From Montifringilla adamsi (taxonomy: Eukaryota > Chordata > Aves > Passeriformes > Passeridae): DNA of 64,000 nucleotides. Under the pieces are notes generated by a model. That model worked only from the letters and a program-made list of their open reading frames with translations. It ran no database searches and had not been told where the DNA came from. Each line of letters begins with the position of its first letter. Positions within the stretch are counted from its first letter, which is position 1. The position numbers were made by a program, and so were the translations under genes. Where the stretch lies: assembly GCA_017590115.1 (NCBI GenBank), contig JAGGNK010008559.1:4519888-4583887 (forward strand). Reading direction: 5' to 3'. Positions 54,043 through 64,000 of the stretch are shown here, piece after piece.

Positions 54043-57000
54043 AACTAAATACCCATCACTTCTTATATTGATTGCAGGGCATCTGTTCATTTGCGTGATT
54101 CTGACTCATTTCTTCAGTCCTTTATTTGCCTTTCTATTCTATTTATTCATTTGTACCTATACTACTGTTACAGCAAAGACTTTCTGATCTCTTCAATGCT
54201 TTTCCTCCTTTTGCCAGGGTCCATTCATCTTAACAGAGCTAAGGTTATGAAATATGAATTAATAATTCTTCCAAGTCAATAAAAACCTATGCCAGCATAC
54301 AAAATTTGTGTAATGACTACAATTGGGCAAATAAAAACCTGCAAAAGTGATTAACAAGAGTTTCTGGAGTTTAAATATTTAAATCATATTCTGCCGATGC
54401 AAGGACATAGTTCTGACGACCTCAGTGGAATTACCAAAATTTTTCTGTCTTATAACCACTAGCACTAAAAAGCCCAAATCAAACATAACTGAATTTCCAG
54501 ATGTCTTACTCTAAAGAAATAGAAAAAATCCAAAGAAAGGCAGCTCATCTGTCTAAGGCAGGTGCAGGGAAGTGCTGCCATCTGTCTTATGATACTCTTT
54601 GTAATATCCCTAAGACTACCTTATACTTCTGGTGTGGTTCAGTCGCAAAGTACTGAGAGATGAAGTGCAAATATTTAGCAGCTGTTCTTCATAATACTAA
54701 ACCTGCTTCTACCTTTATTTTTTTTTTCCCCAGACTCCAATGTAGCAGATTAGGACAGAAAATGTTATTTTTTGCTGTTCAACTATCCAATTGCAAATAC
54801 CATTTTAAGCAAGGAATGTACACCATTCTCTTCTATAGTAACAATAATTTTAAGCCTCATATTTTTACAGTATTTAATAGATATTAACTAGATTATTTAA
54901 GTAAAATTCTTTTTTTCTTTTAAAAACAAAACATATTTTTTTCCAAGTTTTCTCAGTTAGTTGACAAAACTATCTATTTCACAATTCCTGGTGGTAAATT
55001 CGTAATTACTTTCCACTAGTTATTTCACAAGTTAATGTCAAAATAACTACTTGAAAAATCACATAGGATGTCAATGAATCCATATAATTTAATTTATCCT
55101 TTGTCATCTTGCAAACAGGATGACAGTAAGGGCAGCAAATAACATCTGAACATTAGTTGTAGAGATGTATTATCAAAATATAACCGCAACACGTGCACTT
55201 CTATTCCAAGAGGAAATAGTCTCAGGTTGTTATAGAACCTCCAGCTGGGAACATAATATCAGGGCTGGGCTTGGCACTTTGGTCCACCAGATTTAAAAGA
55301 AAAAGTAAAGTGACCCCAACACAGAAACAGTGTATTCAATAGCATTGTAAAAAAAATCCCAGGAACATAAGAAAGCCATAATAAATGCCCAGGATCCCAA
55401 GTCACAAATTAATCTTACTTATGTATTTATCTGCTTTGCTTAATCTATTTTTTTTCCTACCATTATTTCTATTTTTAATTATTTCATCTTCTCAATTTTA
55501 ACTGAAAATCTATGTTCCCTCGTTGTTGACTTTGCTTCAAAGCAGGGTCTGCAGTTTAGTTTCACATTAGCTTGTCATGAAAAAGCTATCAAAACCATTC
55601 ACACAGTCTGCCCTCTTCTCAGGGACAAAAGAGAACATCAAAGTGCTTTGTACTTATTGTAAACGTGTGACCCTCCTTCCCAGACTGCCAAGATGCAAAT
55701 ATAGAGCTGCATTCAATTCTGATAAAATTCTCACAGCACAGTAATGCAGCTTGAGCTTTGTGTTTCAGAAAGGAAAGCAGCAGAAATTGAAGACAGATGC
55801 AATAAACTCTGAGAATAATGTTGTTCTTGCGACACAAACCTTTTTACAGCACTGAAGGAAAACACACATTTTAACTGTTTTGCATTAAGCAGAGTTTTTT
55901 TTATACCTTTCATTTCCTGTTTTCATTATTCAAATAGAAAGCAATCAGAATTTTAAACAAAAATCACTCTTGACCTTTTAAGTAAGGGCAAGTACAATGA
56001 GACTTGACTTGCATTCACAGTAGTCCTAAATCATATTACCTGACCCTGATGCCTCCTATTTTCAGCTTTATCACATATGATTTCTTTGTGATCTTTCAAG
56101 ATAATTAAAGAGACTGCATCATTCTTTAAACAAATAGTCCACAAGCTGAAGATAAAACTGGAAACCAAGTTGCCTACCTCTTTTCCTAATGGCTTAATCC
56201 TCGTATTTTAGCTTTCAGCAAAGGAGGGCCATTTCCTATAGTACCCCACTGGAGAAAAAAAGGGAAAAAATAAATCATTTTAGTCACTGAGAAACAAAAA
56301 ATGTGGGTTTCAATATATCAAGGTTTTGTTCTATCTGGGAGTGTGAAAGAATATGTCATTTTAAGTTATGCAATTTAAAGTATCTAAAACATGTTCCATT
56401 TAATCTTTTGCATCTTGCAGCATTATTTTATTCATTAGTGAAATACTTATAGCTTCTGGCTGTAATCAAAATGTTTTCTCCAAATTATCCTGCTTATTTC
56501 AAATGAAAACTTAAAATGTGAAAACAGAAAATCCAGTAAATATGTGAAAGGAAATGATCTATGAATATTCACTCATAGATGGCATAGTGAAAGAACACAC
56601 AAACGCTGCTCTGAACATAATCTTCTCCAGGCCCTCACAGCATAACCAGATATAACCCATGTGGCTACAGTGACTTGTAACTGTCTTGAAAATGCTTTGA
56701 TTATGAATAAAGGACTGGAAGAAATTCTCAAGATAAGTAATTTTAGACTGTTACAATAGTTATAGACCATTTTTCTCCTCCCATTTTCAAAAGCAACTCA
56801 TTAATGGAACTGTTCAGCTGACTCTTTAAACAGGAAAACAGCAAAGCTAAATGGAGGCACAAGCTAAAACTGAACCACTAGATTAAAACTGGTCCTCCAC
56901 ACATGGGACAACATTCCTGTCTCCTGAACAGAGACACATCTGCCTGCTTGTGTACTGTCAGTCTGTGCTTTTCCATAGGTGGAGAGAGTCCTTTCTTACC

Positions 57001-57269
57001 CTCTCGCCACTTTGCACTAGAAAAGTCTCTTCCATTCTGCCTTTTCCCTTGAAGTTGAAAACTTAAATAAATCTTTAGCCAGAAAAATGGCTCCCAGGAT
57101 TTGCAGTCTCAGGGGAAGGACTTTCATTTATTTTAACCAAAGAGCAGCATACACCAGCATCAGCAGGCCTGTGGTTACCTTGCTGCTTGCCTAAATTGGT
57201 CTTCCATGATTTAACTCATTTGCACAATGGACCAGTGCAAGGAGATCTGTGCAAAGAAGGGAAAGAGAG

Positions 57270-57300
57270 AAAAAAAAAAAAAAAAAAAAAACAAAAAAAA
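57270..57300. repeat. A-rich tract (A22-C-A8)
   Basis: A run of 22 A, one C and further A, continuing into an A/C-rich tail to about 57325. The lysine-rich open frame spanning it is a composition artefact. Confidence 0.95.
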
Positions 57301-58023
57301 AACCCAAAAAACACCAACAAAACTGCTGCCATGGCATTATTCATGTCCTCTGCCTGTCCTAACAGCAGCTGCAGGAATATCAAACTCCTGCTAACTCCTC
57401 TACATTCCATCTGGTGCCCAAGATGGAAGTTAGTGATTCCTGTGCCAAGCCCCAAAACGATGACTTGTAGCATCTCCATAACTGAGTGTCCTTTGCTGTA
57501 TTTGGAAATGGATTTCTACTAAGATGCCTAAATAATTACATACCATTTATCACGTGCATCAACAGTTCACTGCCTTTGGCTGTCCAACTGATTTCAGATA
57601 CAGTCAGTTTGGATTTGTGTAAGCACAGAGACTAAATATTTACTAGAGGTAATGGCATTCTTCAAAAGAAATTATTACATTGCTAATGGAGGCAATGCAA
57701 TAAAAATGACTTCTCTTTAATATTTTATTTATAGTAATTATTTTGAGTCTCGGTGTTTTTCTTTTTTTAAAAAAGAAACTGGTGGAAAATGCTAATTTTA
57801 ATGTAATATTTTAAAGTCTTATTTAAAATGCTGGAGGCATTTTCTTGGCATTTGTAAACAGCAGCATTTTCATTTCCTTCTTAAAAGGAAATAGAAGTGA
57901 TTGCCATCATTCTTGTTACGTTTTTTCTTTTACATTTTCAGTAGCAGCCTTTTTTGTTTGTTTGGAGTTGTGGGGGTTTGCTGCTTGTTTGGTGCTGTTT
58001 TTTTAGAAACAGGGCTACAGATG

Positions 58024-58330
58024 GATCTGTGCTGGGTTAGCCCTGGCTGTCAGTCAGCCACCCTCACTGCCCTTCTCAGCAGGACAGGGAAACACTGTAA
58101 GACAAAAAAATCTCCAGGGTGTAGATAAGGACAGGGAGCTCCCTCACCAATTACAAAAACCCCAAAAACTAAAACCATCTTCCTGCCTTCTTCCCAGGCT
58201 CACTCCCAAGTCTTCTGGCTCCTGCTGCCCCTGAGGAGCTGAGTGCTGCCCTGGGGACCTCTGAGAGCCCCTGCAAGTGGCCACACCTCCCAGAGCAGTC
58301 CTGGGGTTCAGCTGGGGACCCTATTGCTGC
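58024..58330. mobile_element. Decayed LTR/ERV-like relic (tentative)
   Basis: This GC-richer patch contains blocks resembling an avian LTR-type repeat I recall: GATAAGGACAGGGAGCTCCC near 58123, TCACCAATTAC near 58145, then TTCTTCCCAGGCTCACTCCC near 58190. The part expected between the second and third blocks is shortened. No TG...CA ends or target duplication were found, so the boundaries and orientation are uncertain. It could be another repeat type. Confidence 0.4.
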
Positions 58331-60310
58331 TAACACAAATATCCATTAAAAATCCTGTCTAATCCTCCAGACAAAGATAAGAAAACTTCTGACAATATAC
58401 AGGATTAAAACCAAGTCTTTCAGCTTCCTTCCCTAAGGTTTGGGCTTATTTTCTCCTGTGACAATGACAGACAAAAAAATGAAGTGTCTGAAATACTAGG
58501 GAATAAATCAACAATGTATTTTAGGCTTTGAAATATTAGAGTGACAAGTCCTTAGTATGCACCTTTTCAGATCAAGAGAATGTAAAGGCAAACACCATTA
58601 GAGATACTGAAGGAAGCGGGCTGGGATCTAAACACACAATTCAAATGAGTTATTAAGATGCAAATCACTAAGGGTCATGTTCACTTCATGGGAAAAGTCA
58701 GAAGATCTGCACTTTGAAATGGGTATACTCAAAAAAGCCAAACCAAACCAAACTAATTTGAATTTGACTTCTTTTTTTTTTTTTTAACAAAGAAGTTCAA
58801 TGCAGATGAAGTAATAAGAGCTCTGAAATTAGCTATACAGAAAGTATGTTCCTTATAATACATGAGTTCTATGAGTATTTGGTTTCAAAATTACATCATT
58901 TTTCTACTTTTTATTCCCCACTAAATACAAATCAATGACACTTGTGCAATAACAGTAAAACTGGTCTTCTGCCAGACTTTGTGGCCTCACACAGGGTATT
59001 TATGGAAACAACTTGTACAAAGCATGTACCTAGCTTAATCTTTAGATTCTGGGTTAAATTATGTTTCAAAACCATAAGAACGGAGGAAAAAGAATAATAG
59101 AATGATACTGAATAGAACACATTTGATACACTCAAACAAAGTTACCTTTAATTCTCTAACTTCTAAAAAGTTCAGCCAAACACTAAGATCCTCAATTTTA
59201 CAAGTGTGTGTGTTAAATTCTGCAAGAATTCTAGCAAGCTAAACAGAGTGTTATTCTATTACCATGATTTACACACATTATTACCTTTTCTCTCTGCTAT
59301 AAAGGAAAGGAAAATACCTCAGACTACAGTATAGTTCTCTGTCTTCTTTTTAAATGGTTGAGAATGCTCTGGGCTGTTTCAATGCATACTCTGGAAACTC
59401 ATCCCAGCAATAAGACAATGGTTGCTCTGTGTTTAAGCAAAATGTAAAACTCATCATTACTTGAGGAGATGATCTCTAAATGTCTAAATTCTGGCTGGCA
59501 GCCAGTTAATTATCACCTTTACCACTTGCCCACACATTTGTTTTTGTTAATGTTTTTGAACTGCCTTTTTCTAAAGACCTAATAGAACTTTATGAAATAC
59601 GGTGACACAGAACTCTGACACAGTCCTTGTTACAAAACATGCCTCAGATGGCAATTACTCAAAGGATGCCATGAGCTCAACAAAACCTTCAATAAATACA
59701 AGAGAAGTGAACATCTGCAGCTATTGTTTCAGCTGTAAATCTTGTGGATGCTTTTTACTGTAGCAACAAACTGCTAATAAATCCAACTTTCATTGCCAGA
59801 AACATATAAAGGACAGGATACACTTCATGATGTTTTCTCAGTGTCCTCCCCAAGCCCATGCACTCAGGCATATTGTTTCCAGATATATTTTATAGCTAGC
59901 AGTGATACACTGTCCCCTCTACCCTTTCCCTTGACTGATGAGACAGAGAACATTGACTGAATGCCATTCCCTGGCACTACCTCCCTCTTGCTCAACAGAA
60001 ATGGGAGGCTTTATGCTTACGGTTCATATTAGATTTAGCAGCAATCATCAGCATTAATTGCACATATATCATTTGGCAAACAGACTTCTTAAAAAAAAAT
60101 CCCCATGAAGCAATCTAAGTGCTGTCCCTTCTACTGTGCAAAAGCAACAGTTTCCTGACCTGCTTTTAATATGTGTATTCAATACGTAGGACTGACAGGC
60201 CAGCCACAGAGAAAGATACCCAATAAAGTCTCAGATTTTCAAAGTACTTTAAATGCTAATTTAATAAAATAGCACAAAAGCTAGACACTTCTCAGTAACA
60301 TTAGCTTCCA

Positions 60311-60361
<51 letters not shown>

Positions 60362-60988
60362 AAAAAGAAAAATAAATTATTCCTACAGTAAGATTTACAT
60401 AAGCATTCACATTGCACATAGCTTTAACCCCTAATAACTACAAAGGTCACTGGCTTGTTTTTCCTTTCACCTCCTATCACCACACTTTGTTCTGAACGAG
60501 GACATGATGGAGCCAAAGAGAAAAAGAGACAAACTGATATTGTTTGAGCAGAAAAGCTGAACTAAACAAAAGATCGCCACCCTTACACCTGAGCTCTAAA
60601 AATCTCTGCTGATGTCAAGCTGGTTTAAATTCAGGCTGAGGGGGGTTGAAGGCACATGGCTTGTCAGCAAGCTGTGCTCCGTGCAGCAGTGGCTCACTAC
60701 TGACAGCAGCACACACCAGCTGGGGAGGGCAGAAGCATTGGGCAAAGCTACCGGGCAGCTGTTTGCTCCTCACGTCTCTTGAGGCCCTAACTCAACTTTT
60801 TCTTTGCTTCTTCATTTATTGAAGGTTTGAAACCCACCATCATCTGCAGCCTTCAGAAAGGTAAAGCTGATAGGATAATGTGTGAATTATTGAAGTTTTC
60901 TTTGTCTCCACATCCTCATTCATTAACCAAAACTGAAAAGGAAGGAGAGGAGAACTGTTCCACAGATAAATAACTTGTTGCCACCTAC
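58331..60988. other. Non-coding sequence
   Basis: AT-rich DNA with no recognised gene or transposon apart from the A47 run at 60313-60359. An AATAAA lies at 60263-60268, about 45 bases before that run. I see no recognisable coding sequence upstream of it that would make this a retrocopy. Confidence 0.5.
60313..60359. repeat. A47 homopolymer
   Basis: An uninterrupted run of 47 A, the longest homopolymer in the window, followed by an A-rich tail (G, A5, G, A5). An AATAAA occurs about 45 bases upstream, further than the usual 10-30 bases. A run this long may be length-variable or misassembled. Confidence 0.95.
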
Positions 60989-61207
60989 CTCAAAGGTAAA
61001 GATGACATTATAACCATTTCTCTGATACAGTTCAGCATAGGCTGTTGAGTCAGGGAAGACTGAAAATTCAAAATTTATCCGAGAGATGTATAATCTGTTT
61101 TCTGGGACCTGAGCCCTTTGCTGGTGTTCATGCTTAGCAAGTTCTATGTAGCTCTGCTGTACTGGTGTTTTCACAGCTGGCCATCTGCCCTCTAGAAGCA
61201 GATTCAT
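60989..61207 (-). CDS. Candidate internal coding exon (219 bp, 73 codons), unidentified gene
   Basis: On the minus strand a pyrimidine-rich acceptor (GTTGCTTCCCTTTAGTTTTAG) ends at 61208. A strong donor (TTTGAG then GTAGGT) begins at 60988. The 219 bp between are fully open in the frame starting at the first base, so the exon is phase 0 at both ends, and TAG lies in frame just upstream. The first codon is ATG, but as the first exon codon after an acceptor it need not be the start. The peptide begins MNLLLEGRWPAVKTPVQQ and contains ENRLYISRINFEFSVF and ends RNGYNVIFTFE. Its mixed charged, aromatic and hydrophobic make-up looks like a soluble globular domain, with no signal peptide or membrane span. 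I do not recognise the protein. A chance 73-codon frame bounded by two good sites is possible but uncommon in AT-rich DNA. Confidence 0.42.
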
Positions 61208-62429
61208 CTAAAACTAAAGGGAAGCAACAGCTTAGTAGACCCTGACTAACAAAGACAGAGAAAAATATTTCAGTGCTAAAGGTAGAGAAAAAGATTTGAG
61301 TACCAAAGACAAATATTTCAATACAGAGAAGAGGGAAGAGGAAGTGGAGAAAGAGAAGATGACTATCTCATATGAAATTAATTTAAAAACACATTTTTCT
61401 TAAAGTTTTACACAATACATTCTATAGAAATAATCATCATCACAAAGGGTATCAGACATCAGAAGTCAACAGGTTTTGCAAACATAAAGGATTTGCCATG
61501 GTCACTAAATGTAGTAATGATAAACAGAGAATGCTGCTGTGTCAGGAAGTAACTTAGTGCATAGAACTATTTTCTCAGTTAAGAAGAATTACATTCCAGA
61601 AAATACACTTTTATGGAAACCATATTTCAATTGGGCATTTATTCCATTAAGTTCAAAAATTGCCAAAAGCACTTTCTGTTGCCAGGAGATACATTAGTAT
61701 CAATGCATGACATGGGTTTCCAGACAACTTTTTAGTAGCTTTTCTTTGATTAAAGACATGCAGGTAGAATGTTCTGAAGAAACTATAAACAGGTGAATTA
61801 TAGCAACAGATTTGACTTCACAAGGGGGTTGATTACCTTCTGCTTGGAGACTAAGTGACTGTAAGAAGATATCCATTTTTAGGGAGTGCTGCCACTGATG
61901 TTTTGTTAGTTGGCATTTACTAAACAGACCAAAACAGGTGTATATTTGATTCAGGGCAGTTTAAAGGAAAGCTGCTTATTCTTTTACAAACTAATCCTTT
62001 TTCCCTTGTGCTCAGTCACATAATAGTCTGCAGTTCACAAGTACCAAATACTAGCTAGCATTGTAAAGATGGAATCAATAGCATAATCCTATTAAATTCC
62101 GCATTGCAGGCTACTTTTCAGATATATAGTGGAATCCTCTTAAATCGATATTTTTTTTTTTAATAAAAGGTAGGGTTATGTGAGGCTCTAGCTAGAAACC
62201 TAAAATATATTGTCTACATAATGTTCTTAAGATAGCAGTCCAGTCTGTTTTCCTCTGTACAATTTCTGTGTGTTGGCTGGATTGTAACTGTGATGCTTTG
62301 CTAGATGAACTTCCAAAACAAAACCAACATTTCTTTAGTTATTGCAACCATGGAACAAGGAAATAATTGATAAGTTTTCTCACATAAGTCTTCAATGAGA
62401 AGTGACACATATAAGTGCATGTAAGCTAT
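61208..62429. other. Non-coding sequence between the candidate exon and the ERV
   Basis: No gene or repeat is recognised. A purine-rich stretch lies at about 61320-61355. Near 61800-61860 a short interval on the minus strand has splice-like ends, but it is too short (about 22 bases) to support. Confidence 0.5.
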
Positions 62430-62980
62430 TGTTGTGATTTCATCCCAGCCCAACGCAGCCACTTGCTCCCCCACCAACTGGATCCTGGGGAGAGAATGGG
62501 AAGGGTAAAATCCAGAAAATCTGTGGGTTGAGATAACGTCAGTTTAATAAAAGCCACACACACAAGTAAAACAAAACAAGGCATTAATTCACCACTTCCT
62601 GTGGGCAGGCAGGTGTTCAGCCTTCTCCAGGAGAGCAGGGCCCCATCACAGGGAACAGCAACTTGGGAAGACAAAACCATCACTTTAAATGTCCCTACCT
62701 CCTCCCCACTCTATATTCTGAGCATCATTTCCTATGGTCTGGAATATCCATTTGGTCAGTTGGGGTCACCTGTCCTGGCTGTATCTGCCCCAAACTTCCC
62801 AGGCATCCCCAAATTCCTCACTAGTGTGGCAGCACAAAAAGTAGAAAAGGCCTTGGCTTTGTGTTTATGCTCAGCAGTAACAAAAACATTTCTGTGTTAT
62901 CAGCCCTGTGTTCAGCACAAATCCAAAACACAGCCCCATATGCTGTGAAGATCAACTCTAACCCAGCCAAATCCAGCACA
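62430..62980 (-). mobile_element. Endogenous retrovirus LTR, minus orientation
   Basis: Read on the minus strand, this 551-bp block starts TGTGCTGG (62980) and ends ATCACAACA (62430), giving TG...CA ends. It carries an AT-rich TATA-like element near 62708-62718, a TTATTAAAC polyadenylation-type signal near 62541-62549, and then the 'TATCTCAACCCACAGATTTT' block that I recall at the 3' end of a common avian LTR. A purine-rich stretch (minus-strand GGATAAAGAATGGAA, 62981-62995) directly precedes the LTR, as a retroviral polypurine tract does. That makes this the 3' LTR of the element. No matching target duplication is found inside the window, which fits an element running past the right edge. 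Confidence 0.8.
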
Positions 62981-64000
62981 TTCCATTCTTTATCCTGTAC
63001 TATTTACATCATGATCCCACACTGTGCAATACAACTTCCTTGCCCACCACTCCCTTTTGCCTTTTTTACTATAGTACACAAATGCCCACAAAATGTCTAT
63101 TGAATTTATTTAGCCCATGACTTTGGGCTGTGTCTGTCATGGTGGTCACTCAGGACAGGACAGTGGTGTGCTACATGGAGTTACTGGGAATCAAAGCCAG
63201 CTCAGGTCAGGTCACTACTGCACTGCAGCTGCTCCTTGTAAGGCTTCTCCTCCACAGGTTTGTGTGGTTTTTGTCACAGTAATTCCTGTAACACACATCT
63301 CCAATCATGCCTTGCAACAATTTAAAGGTACCTTCATTACAATCTTCATCCCTGGTCCTTTTGGGCCATGTTAATCTGGTTTAACGTTGCAATGAACTCC
63401 TCTTCTTTTCCCCAGCTTGGCTACGGCAAATGGTTCCTGCTGTAGTCCCCCAGAATAGTCCACATCACAGTCTTCCATGGGATGCAGGAGGACAGCTGCT
63501 TCACCATGGTCTTCACCGCGGGCTGGAAGGGAATCTTTGCTTCCCCTGTTCCAGCCTGGCGTCCCAGCCACCAGGGACAGTCCTCCCTGCACTTGTCCAA
63601 CACTGCTCCTTCCCACAGGCTGCAGTTCTTCACAAACTGCTCCAGCATGCGTCCCCCATGAATCACAAGTCCCGCCAGCAAACCTGCTCCATCACAGGCA
63701 TCTCATGGAATCACATCCTCCTTCAGGCACCCACCTGCTCTGGCATGGAGTTTCCATGGGCTGCAGGTGGATCTCCTCCGTTGTCTAGTCATTCACAAGT
63801 CACAATCCCTTCAACTCAAGCTAAGACCGAAGTGCCAGCCTGTCCAGCACAGCAACACAGAAACAGCAGCCATACCCAGGCACATATCTACCAGCCCAGG
63901 CACATCCCTGGCTGTCATCAAAACATCCCCAGGCACAATACAGTGAGGTGACAAGAGGTACAGCACCACAGCAAGGAGTGACAGCCACTAACAAGCACTA
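62981..64000 (-). mobile_element. ERV internal or 3' non-coding region, continues past the window edge
   Basis: Sequence next to the LTR matches, from memory, what follows this LTR type in avian genomes. Recognisable blocks are 'TTTGGGCCATGTTAATCTGG' (63359-63380), 'GGCTACGGCAAATGGTTCCT' near 63419 and 'GTCCCCCAGAATAGTCCACA' near 63446. 'CACCATGGTCTTCACC' near 63502 and 'CCTTCAGGCACCCACCTGCT' near 63721 follow. Open frames of up to 103 and 173 codons on the plus strand (63477-63788, 63430-63951), and 81-86 codons on the minus strand, overlap one another and show no gag, pol or env motif that I can identify. I therefore treat the region as non-coding or degraded. The second half (after about 63790) is assigned only by continuity. 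CCCAGGCACA recurs three times at 63877-63938. Confidence 0.65.

Larger units (their letters stand above)
49039..58023. other. Non-coding sequence, no recognised gene
   Basis: The first 450 bases after the solo LTR are somewhat GC-richer than what follows, but I recognise no family. The remainder is AT-rich, with short chance frames only; the longest is 111 codons at 57187-57522 and it reads through an A run. A (TTTG)n microsatellite (54023-54042) and an A-rich tract (57270-57300) are listed separately. Confidence 0.5.

Noticed and set aside
1..64000. CRISPR arrays, operons, phage or bacterial defence systems
   Set aside because: There are no regularly spaced direct repeats with unique spacers, no long coding ORFs and no bacterial gene organisation. 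The repeat content is that of a bird genome.

Overview
This window looks like non-coding vertebrate DNA, most probably from a bird and plausibly a songbird. It has no bacterial features: no operons, no long ORFs and no ribosome-binding-site spacing. It is AT-rich, with long A/T homopolymers and scattered transposable-element fossils. The taxonomic call rests on those fossils. There are three CR1 LINE fragments of avian type and LTR sequences I recognise from memory as kinds abundant in avian and songbird genomes. I could not run a repeat or homology search, so family names are kept general.

Layout. Positions 1-11839 are AT-rich unique sequence with only small tandem duplications. A CR1 3'-part fragment lies on the minus strand at about 11840-12175. 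Positions 12176-20006 are unique sequence with a T19 run, a perfect 12-bp-arm hairpin, a G-quadruplex motif at 14692-14718 and an A26 run. A CR1 reverse-transcriptase fragment is on the plus strand at about 20007-20312. A large CR1 fragment occupies about 26125-28112 on the minus strand, with the endonuclease half of ORF2 and probably 5' sequence; it ends beside an A26 run. Positions 28144-48164 are unique sequence with low-complexity tracts. A solo LTR at 48171-49032, with a perfect 6-bp target duplication, contains a second solo LTR at 48457-48885. A decayed LTR/ERV-like relic lies near 58024-58330, and an A47 run at 60313-60359. From 62430 to the window edge there is an endogenous-retrovirus sequence on the minus strand: an LTR of about 551 bp followed by internal sequence.

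Genes. I recognise no complete gene and could name none. The best evidence for coding sequence is a 219-bp candidate exon on the minus strand (60989-61207). It is open over 73 codons, phase 0 at both ends, and bounded by good splice sites. Two weaker minus-strand candidates (33074-33132 and 23199-23282) could belong to the same transcript, but their phases do not join directly, so more exons would be needed. The simplest reading is that the window lies inside a large-intron gene transcribed on the minus strand, or in a gene-poor region where these exons are chance. Nothing here forms an evident new multi-gene system. The most solid and interesting structure is the nested solo-LTR pair.
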